Origin: Phycisphaeraceae bacterium
GTDB taxonomy: Bacteria > Planctomycetota > Phycisphaerae > Phycisphaerales > Zrk34
NCBI GenBank assembly: GCA_028284925.1
Contig: JANQQT010000137.1
Location: 1-45,284, forward strand
DNA length: 45,284 nucleotides
Direction of reading: 5' to 3'
The notes under the pieces: generated by a model
Told to the model about the DNA's origin: nothing
Seen by the model: only the letters and a program-made list of their open reading frames with translations
The model's database searches: none
Translations under genes and position numbers: made by a program
Shown here: positions 40,189-45,284 of the stretch, piece after piece
How the letters are laid out: every line of letters starts with the position of its first letter
Numbering within the stretch: position 1 is the stretch's first letter

Positions 40189-40893
40189 TTAGTGACGTCC
40201 ACGGGCACGCGGTTTGGCGCCGGCCGCCTTCGAGACGTATTCCGCCTCTTCCGTATCTTCGTACATGCCCTTGTAAATCCACGTCTTCACGCCAATCACA
40301 CCGTACGTCGTGTAACTCTTGGCAAAACCGTAGTCCACATTCGCCTGCAGCGTTTGCAGCGGGATCGAACCGAGACGCAGCGTCTCGCGACGGGACATTT
40401 CAGCTCCACCAAGTCGACCGGAAATCTGAACCTTCACACCCAACGCTCCGGCCGTCATCGATGCCTCGCCTCGCATCTTGATCACGCGACGAAAACCCGC
40501 ACGACGCTTCAATTGCTCGGCAATGCCTTCGGCAACCAACTGGGCATTGAGATCCGGCTCTTTGACTTCGATGATGTCAATCGAAACCTTTCGACCGGTG
40601 ATCTTCATCAGGTCACCCGTCAGCCGTTCAACTTCCTGACCCTTCGGGCCAATGACGATGCCCGGTCGGGCCGTCTTGATAATGACCTTCAGTTCCTCAC
40701 GCGTGCGCTCAATGTGAATATCAGCGACGGCGGCGTAGGGAGGCTCACGGTTCAATCGCTTGTCCACGAAGTCACGAATCTTCTGGTCCTCGACCAGCAA
40801 TTCACCGTACAACAACTTCGGAGCATACCAGCGTGCGCGGTGTGCTTCAGTAATTCCTACGCGGAAGCCAAAGGGATGAGTTTTTTGTCCCAT
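40189..40893 (-). CDS. rpsC: Ribosomal protein S3
   Basis: The 234-aa protein forms part of the mRNA entry channel. MGQKTHPFGFRVGITEAHRA, the KH-domain GIVIGPKGQEVERLTGDLMK, AEGIAEQLKRRAGFRRVIKM and SYTTYGVIGVKTWIYKG are typical. The C-terminal residues TEEAEYVSKAAGAKPRARGRH form a short charged tail. It lies 15 nt after rplV. Confidence 0.98.
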   Translation of the reverse strand: MGQKTHPFGFRVGITEAHRARWYAPKLLYGELLVEDQKIRDFVDKRLNREPPYAAVADIHIERTREELKVIIKTARPGIVIGPKGQEVERLTGDLMKITGRKVSIDIIEVKEPDLNAQLVAEGIAEQLKRRAGFRRVIKMRGEASMTAGALGVKVQISGRLGGAEMSRRETLRLGSIPLQTLQANVDYGFAKSYTTYGVIGVKTWIYKGMYEDTEEAEYVSKAAGAKPRARGRH

Positions 40894-40908
40894 GTCTACC
40901 TTTCCGGC

Positions 40909-41247
40909 TTATTTCGCATCCACGGCAATGTGAATGTGACAGGTTCGCTTCAAAATCGGATGCGCACGTCCGCGATCCTTCGGTTGCCAACGCTTGATGG
41001 TCGGCCCTTCATCCACCCGCGCCTCGGTAATCACAAGACTCCGAAGATCAATATCCGCCTCTTCATCAAATTCCGCATTGTGAATCGCGGACTTGAGGCA
41101 CGTGCCCACCATGACGGCGGCTCGTTTCTTCGAATACTCCAACGCCGCCTGTGCGTCACCGACGCCGAGGCCGCGAATCATATCCACCACGAGACGCGCC
41201 TTACGGGCGCTGATTCGGGCAAATCGATGTGAACTGCGATATGGCAT
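40909..41247 (-). CDS. rplV: Ribosomal protein L22
   Basis: The 112-aa protein lines the exit tunnel with its hairpin. ISARKARLVVDMIRGLGVGD, ALEYSKKRAAVMVGTCLKSA, IHNAEFDEEADIDLRSLVIT and KRWQPKDRGRAHPILKRTCH are typical. The ATG at 41247 has GGAG 7 nt upstream; an in-frame GTG at 41262 is less likely. Confidence 0.97.
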   Translation of the reverse strand: MPYRSSHRFARISARKARLVVDMIRGLGVGDAQAALEYSKKRAAVMVGTCLKSAIHNAEFDEEADIDLRSLVITEARVDEGPTIKRWQPKDRGRAHPILKRTCHIHIAVDAK

Positions 41248-41295
41248 TTTGCTGCTCCACACGACCGGCTGAATTCAACCGATCGAAAAATCGCT

Positions 41296-41562
41296 TTACT
41301 TATCCTTGTTCCGGTGTCCGCGGAACGAACGCGTCGGGCTGAATTCGCCAAGCTTGTGCCCGACCATGTCCTCCGTGACAAACACGGAATGGAACATCTT
41401 GCCGTTGTGCACCTCAAACGTGTGACCGACAAACTCGGGCACGATCGTGCTCGCACGCGCCCAGGTCTTGATCGGGGATTTGCGATTATCATCGTTCAGC
41501 TTCATCACCTTCATATAAAGCTTCTCGCTGACGAATGGGCCTTTTTTTAAGCTTCTTGGCAT
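41296..41562 (-). CDS. rpsS: Ribosomal protein S19
   Basis: The 88-aa protein of the small-subunit head starts [20 protein letters not shown] and continues [40 protein letters not shown] and FRGHRNKDK. The ATG at 41562 has GAGGA upstream and gives the conserved N-terminus; a 9-codon longer frame is rejected. Confidence 0.98.
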   Translation of the reverse strand: MPRSLKKGPFVSEKLYMKVMKLNDDNRKSPIKTWARASTIVPEFVGHTFEVHNGKMFHSVFVTEDMVGHKLGEFSPTRSFRGHRNKDK

Positions 41563-41612
41563 AGCTGTCCTCGCATCATCTCCGGGCAAATCGCCCGAAG
41601 CTCTGGCGTTTC

Positions 41613-42470
41613 TTACTTGAGCCTTCTAATCCCGTAACGCACCGAACGACGCCGACGAATAATCCGCTTGTTCGAGGCCTTGGCCTTCTGACGGGTCGGC
41701 CCGCCCTTTGACGGCACACCGCTCGCCGATGACGGCGCCCGGTTACCCTTCGAGCGACCTTCACCACCACCCAGCGGGTGATCGTGGTGACTCATCGCCA
41801 CGCCGCGAACGCTCGGACGAATACCCAGCCAACGCTTGCGACCGGCCTTGCCGAGTTTCACGTTCTGATGATCCGTATTACCCACCTGCCCGATCGTTCC
41901 GCGACACTCAAGAGAGACCTGACGAATTTCACCACTGGGCAGAACAAGCGTCGCCCACTTGCCTTCCTTGTTCATCAGACGAATCGAAGCGCCCGCCGAG
42001 CGACCCAACTGCCCCCCCCTGCCGGCGGTCAGCTCCACATTGTGAACCGTCAAACCGGCGGGAATGTCCTTCAGCTTCATGCAATTGCCGACGCTCGGTT
42101 CTACCTGGCCGGTTCCGGAAACCACCTCCATGCCGTCCGTCAATCCCACTGGAGCGAGAATGTACCGACGCTCGCCATCGCCATACTCAACCAGCGCAAT
42201 GTTGCACGAGCGGTTCGGGTCATACTCGATACCGATGACCTTCGCCGGATCGTCCAGACGATTACGCTTGAAGTCAATCACGCGGTAACGACGCTTGTGT
42301 CCGCCGCCGCGATGCTGGCAGGTAATCACACCACGGTGATTACGCCCACCGGTCTTCTTGATCGGGCGAAGCAGTGATTTTTCAGGCTTCTTCTTCGTCA
42401 CCTCACTGTAGAGGTTCACCGAAGCGTTACGCCGCCCGGGCGAAGTTGGTTTGTATACTCGAATGGCCAT
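41613..42470 (-). CDS. rplB: Ribosomal protein L2
   Basis: The 285-aa protein is needed for subunit joining and peptidyl transfer. [52 protein letters not shown] (here [19 protein letters not shown]) and the C-terminal [20 protein letters not shown] are diagnostic; the functional His is in the last motif. Length is normal (273 aa in E. coli). Confidence 0.98.
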   Translation of the reverse strand: MAIRVYKPTSPGRRNASVNLYSEVTKKKPEKSLLRPIKKTGGRNHRGVITCQHRGGGHKRRYRVIDFKRNRLDDPAKVIGIEYDPNRSCNIALVEYGDGERRYILAPVGLTDGMEVVSGTGQVEPSVGNCMKLKDIPAGLTVHNVELTAGRGGQLGRSAGASIRLMNKEGKWATLVLPSGEIRQVSLECRGTIGQVGNTDHQNVKLGKAGRKRWLGIRPSVRGVAMSHHDHPLGGGEGRSKGNRAPSSASGVPSKGGPTRQKAKASNKRIIRRRRSVRYGIRRLK

Positions 42471-42519
42471 AAGTGCGACCTCATCAACCAGCGAATCACT
42501 TCGCTGAGGTGTTCTTTAC

Positions 42520-42798
42520 TTAAAACAGATCCAGTCGATCGTCATCGTGCAGTTTTACGACGGCTCGTTTCCAGTTTGGACTCCGTGAATATCCAAATCG
42601 CGTGCGACGCAGCTTGCCCATGCGGTTCTGCGTTGCCACACCCAGCACGCGAACGCCGTAAATCTTTTGAATCGCATCACGAATCTGATGCTTGTTGGCA
42701 TTCGGATGCACATGGAAGGAGAATCGATTTTCAGATTCACCCTCGAACGTACTCTTTTCCGTAATGACCGGCTTGATAATGACCTGAGTCGGCTCCAT
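42520..42798 (-). CDS. rplW: Ribosomal protein L23
   Basis: The 92-aa tunnel-exit protein, docking site for SRP and trigger factor, has VIIKPVITEKSTFEGESENR, FHVHPNANKHQIRDAIQKIY and RVLGVATQNRMGKLRRTRFG. Its start is one base after the rplD stop codon, so translation is probably coupled. Confidence 0.98.
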   Translation of the reverse strand: MEPTQVIIKPVITEKSTFEGESENRFSFHVHPNANKHQIRDAIQKIYGVRVLGVATQNRMGKLRRTRFGYSRSPNWKRAVVKLHDDDRLDLF

Positions 42799-42799
42799 A

Positions 42800-43456
42800 T
42801 CAGGCTGCCTCCTCTTGACCGTTGTCCGACTTCGCCGCCGTGCCGTCCAGCCAGCCCTGCAGCGAGGTCTTGTCTACCAAAAGAAAACGCCTCGACAACA
42901 AGTCGTAGGCGTTGAGTTGATCCGTGCGAATCATTTCGACATCGCTGATGTTGCGTGCCGAGAGTTGGGCGTTGGTGTTGTCAGCCTCCAACGCCACGAG
43001 GCAGGTACGATTAATACCTACCGTCTTCATCAGGTTCGCAAACTGCTTGGTCTTGGGCTGGTCGAACTTCAAACCGTCAATGACCTTGACTTCATCATCG
43101 ACAATCTTCGCCAAAAACGCATTACGAGCAGCCAGGCGACGCATCTGCGCGGGCATCTTCATGCGATGCGATCGGGGGGCTTTGGCAAAAGCCACACCAC
43201 CGCCGCGACGAAGATTGGTCCGACGCGTACCCATTCGGGCGTTACCCGTACCCTTCTGGCGATAGAGTTTTTTCGTGGAACCCGCCTTCATACCGCGAGA
43301 ACGATTGGCGGCCGAACCCTGACGCTTGTTGGCGTGATACATCACATACGCCTGCTTCAGCAGCGCCGGGCGAACTTCACCACCCAAAGACTGCTCATCA
43401 ACCTGCAGCGTCTCGGTTTGCTTGCCGTCCAGATTATAAACTGGTATCTCGATCAT
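42800..43456 (-). CDS. rplD: Ribosomal protein L4
   Basis: The 218-aa protein reaches into the exit tunnel; in E. coli it represses its own S10 operon. IPVYNLDGKQTETLQVDEQS, KQGSAANRSRGM-like (here KRQGSAANRSRGMKAGSTKK), LYRQKGTGNARMGTRRTNLR and GGGVAFAKAPRSHRMKMP are typical. The ATG at 43456 has AGGTG upstream and starts at the family N-terminus. A 220-nt spacer separates it from rplC. Confidence 0.98.
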   Translation of the reverse strand: MIEIPVYNLDGKQTETLQVDEQSLGGEVRPALLKQAYVMYHANKRQGSAANRSRGMKAGSTKKLYRQKGTGNARMGTRRTNLRRGGGVAFAKAPRSHRMKMPAQMRRLAARNAFLAKIVDDEVKVIDGLKFDQPKTKQFANLMKTVGINRTCLVALEADNTNAQLSARNISDVEMIRTDQLNAYDLLSRRFLLVDKTSLQGWLDGTAAKSDNGQEEAA

Positions 43457-43676
43457 GGTTGTTTCACCTGCGCCAAAGTCGATGCATGATCCGCTGATTC
43501 GACTCTGGGCCAATTGCTTCGCCGCTTCCAGCAGGGCCGACTTCACTCATTACGACCGGCTGGTTACGACTCGGTTAGTCATGCCGCTCGATGCGGCCTG
43601 TCCGAGTTGTTGCGACATTCGCAGTTTCCAATTCACACTCCACCGAGGAGCATGGACTTGCGACGCCTCGACAGGT
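43457..43676 (-). other. Long rplC-rplD spacer with hairpins
   Basis: This 220-nt gap is far longer than most in the cluster. A 6-bp stem, GACAGG (43670-43675) with CCTGTC (43681-43686), encloses the rplC stop codon, and GCCGC (43583-43587) with GCGGC (43593-43597) forms another small stem. The rplD frame is open through part of the gap but that part is not conserved. It may hold a processing site or a regulatory leader. Confidence 0.35.
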
Positions 43677-44345
43677 TTACCCTGTCTTATTCTTATAAAG
43701 GCGTTTCGCCTCCGTGATATACAGCAATCCATTACGCGGACCCGGCACAGGCCCCTTCACCAGGAGCAACCCGTTATCCGCATCCACAGCCACGACATCC
43801 AGCGACCGAATCGTCTGGGCAGAACCGCCGGTACGACCGGCCATGCGCTTGCCCTTCTTGATCGATCCGCCCATACCGGCGTTGTTGGCGTGACCGCCAA
43901 TCGAACCGGGCGAACGGTGCTTTCGCTCAACACCGTGCGAAGCAAGCTGGCCCTTAAAGCCGTGCCGCCTCATCCCGCCCTGAAAACCCTTACCCTTGGT
44001 CGTGCCCGAAACGTCAACGTATTTCACGTCAGATAGCACTTCCACGGTAATGTCCTGCCCCAGCTCATAACCTTCGAGTTCCGATTCATCCACGCGAAAC
44101 TCGCGGTGCGTACGCTGCGGCGCCAATCCCGCCTTGCCGTCATGCCCGATCAAGGGCATGGAGGATCGACGGGGTTTAATCTCTTCAAACCCGACCTGAA
44201 CAGCCGCGTAACCGTCACGCTCGGGCGTCTTGATCTGGGTGATCTTACATGGTCCGGCCTGAATGACGGTCACGGGCACATTCACACCTTCTTCGGTGTA
44301 TGCCCTCGTCATCCCAACCTTGCGACCTAATATTGAAGCTGCCAT
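43677..44345 (-). CDS. rplC: Ribosomal protein L3
   Basis: The 222-aa protein helps form the peptidyl transferase centre. ILGRKVGMTRAYTEEGVNVP, VTVIQAGPCKITQIKTPERD, GTTKGKGFQGGMRRHGFKGQ, ASHGVERKHRSPGSIGGHAN and GKRMAGRTGG are diagnostic, including the Gln-bearing methylation region. ATG 44345 is chosen over a TTG 6 nt upstream; AGAGG lies before it. A 177-nt spacer separates it from rpsJ. Confidence 0.98.
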   Translation of the reverse strand: MAASILGRKVGMTRAYTEEGVNVPVTVIQAGPCKITQIKTPERDGYAAVQVGFEEIKPRRSSMPLIGHDGKAGLAPQRTHREFRVDESELEGYELGQDITVEVLSDVKYVDVSGTTKGKGFQGGMRRHGFKGQLASHGVERKHRSPGSIGGHANNAGMGGSIKKGKRMAGRTGGSAQTIRSLDVVAVDADNGLLLVKGPVPGPRNGLLYITEAKRLYKNKTG

Positions 44346-44431
44346 ATCCAAAAACCTCTGGGGGCGATCGACGCGGGGCCGACCTGTTCATGCATCGCAG
44401 AGGAACAAGCCCCTTTTGATTTCCTTTACCA

Positions 44432-44455
44432 GTTAATCACAACGCTGCGATTAAC
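44432..44455 (-). other. Hairpin in the rpsJ-rplC spacer
   Basis: GTTAATC (44432-44438) and GATTAAC (44449-44455) form a perfect 7-bp stem with a 10-nt loop inside the 177-nt rpsJ-rplC spacer. There is no T-run on the minus strand. It could be a protein-binding leader or an RNA-processing site. Confidence 0.4.
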
Positions 44456-44522
44456 GTGCCATTTTTCACTTACCACCAAACACCCTGAAAACCGGGTATC
44501 GCGCCTCTGAAAGGTATCCGGA

Positions 44523-44837
44523 TTACGCCTTGATCTTAACAAAAACGCCCGCGGGGACGACGAGGCGGTTAAGGGCCTCAACTGTGCGGGCGTTCGGGTC
44601 AAAGATGTCAATGATGCGTTTATGGGTTCTTATTTCAAATTGCTCACGGCTCTTTTTGTCAATAAACGGACTGCGGAGAACGGTGTAGCGTTCAATGCGT
44701 GTCGGAAGCGGGATCGGACCCGATACCTTGACATTGGTGCGCTTCGCGTGATCAACGATCTCACGCGCGGAAGAGTCCAACGCCTGGTGGTCGTAGCTTT
44801 CCATACGAATTCGAATCTTATTGCCCGTCATCGACAA
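44523..44837 (-). CDS. rpsJ: Ribosomal protein S10
   Basis: The 104-aa protein of the small-subunit head also acts in NusB-linked antitermination in other bacteria. [40 protein letters not shown] and [20 protein letters not shown] are diagnostic. It is the first gene of the cluster and is preceded by its own consensus promoter, not directly by tuf as in many bacteria. Confidence 0.98.
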   Translation of the reverse strand: MSMTGNKIRIRMESYDHQALDSSAREIVDHAKRTNVKVSGPIPLPTRIERYTVLRSPFIDKKSREQFEIRTHKRIIDIFDPNARTVEALNRLVVPAGVFVKIKA

Positions 44838-44972
44838 CTATTCCGTTCAGGCCGTTTTTGGCCGTATTTCCAACGCTGTATCACAGTGTTGCCTGTGCCT
44901 CATTCGCTCGGTTTACGAAGGCCGAACGCCTATCCCCCTGACCGCGATTTCCGGGCCAGGTACAAGATGGGA

Positions 44973-45000
44973 AGTATAAAGCCGGGGTTTTGGATGTCAA
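44973..45000 (-). promoter_or_regulatory. Promoter of the ribosomal protein cluster
   Basis: On the minus strand, TTGACA (45000-44995) and TATACT (44978-44973) are separated by 16 bp, a near-consensus housekeeping promoter. Transcription would start near 44966, leaving a leader of about 130 nt before rpsJ. The leader holds a short GGCC/GGCC hairpin near 44850-44865. The rest of 44838-45212 contains no gene that I can support. Confidence 0.78.
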
Positions 45001-45212
45001 ACAAGGGAATTAAAAAATTGACAAAAACTCATTATCGGCAACAGGTTACACCAAATCAGACGCGCAAGCCATGATGGACGACCGGAATCTCCAGTGATCG
45101 GACCAAAACACTGACCGGCAGGCCGGACGACAAAATAGCCGTTTCCTAGATATAAACGTCCGCGAGCACTTACCATATAAAGTAGTTAGTGAATACGGCT
45201 CGCAGGCATCGA

Positions 45213-45284
45213 TTATTGGAGATCACCCGTATCGGCCGAATCGGAGGCGTCGGGAGTAGATTCCGGTGAAGAAGTTGCGGCGTT
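45213..45284 (-). CDS. Possible C-terminal end of an upstream gene
   Basis: On the minus strand one frame is open from the window edge to a TAA at 45213-45215 and encodes 23 residues rich in Ser, Ala, Asp and Pro, ending DASDSADTGDLQ. The composition resembles the tails of S5 and L17 in this window, so this may be the end of another translation-related or low-complexity protein. A second frame is also open from the edge for 37 codons, so the call is tentative. Confidence 0.35.
   Translation of the reverse strand, partial: NAATSSPESTPDASDSADTGDLQ

Noticed and set aside
45060..45130. Inverted-repeat fragments as a terminator between the edge gene and rpsJ
   Set aside because: Only short imperfect stems such as CAGTG/CACTG are found, with no T-run on the minus strand.

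Overview
The window looks like chromosomal DNA of a planctomycete (Planctomycetota, perhaps Phycisphaerae-like; this is inferred from gene content only). The pointers are several secreted sulfatases, a sulfatase fused to a carbohydrate esterase, a 1633-residue surface protein with a LEPR-XLL-like N-terminus and a C-terminal dockerin, a fused aroD-aroE gene, DUF1579 and DUF3500 proteins, and ribosomal proteins with long low-complexity tails. Three sulfatase domains suggest growth on sulfated glycans, probably in a marine setting.

Region 1 (1-6.3 kb) holds the end of a WD40 gene, a secreted protein of unknown function, a thiamine-diphosphate 2-oxo-acid decarboxylase, a neutral-ceramidase-like enzyme, an ankyrin protein and a DUF1579 protein. 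Region 2 (6398-10765) is a complete 4368-bp IS1595-family transposon. It has perfect 22-bp terminal inverted repeats, an 8-bp target duplication (AAAACCAG) and an intact transposase. It carries two unknown ORFs, a two-gene unit (203-aa protein plus an XRE/ImmA-IrrE protease-regulator) that resembles a toxin-antitoxin or stress-switch module, a class II tRNA with a tRNA-Leu body but a UGG (proline) anticodon, and an 89-aa protein. A 21-bp operator-like palindrome overlaps the transposase promoter. This passenger-bearing transposon is the most unusual item in the window.

Region 3 (10.9-28.6 kb) holds the giant surface protein followed by a strong terminator, an SDR oxidoreductase, an LRR lipoprotein, a DUF3500 protein, a two-sulfatase operon, aroDE, a beta-lactamase-like/NamZ fusion lipoprotein, a small HNH protein and an esterase-sulfatase fusion. 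Several genes here have a -10-like box 6-8 nt before the start codon and no Shine-Dalgarno sequence, which suggests leaderless mRNAs.

Region 4 (28.9-45.3 kb, minus strand) is the S10-spc-alpha ribosomal cluster: rpsJ-rplC-rplD-rplW-rplB-rpsS-rplV-rpsC-rplP-rpmC-rpsQ-rplN-rplX-rplE-rpsN-rpsH-rplF-rplR-rpsE-rplO-secY-map-infA-rpmJ-rpsM-rpsK-rpoA-rplQ. It starts from a consensus promoter and ends at a hairpin terminator. rpmD, adk and rpsD are absent from their usual places, and S5 and L17 carry long tails. A possible Ser/Ala/Asp-rich end of an upstream gene lies at the window edge.
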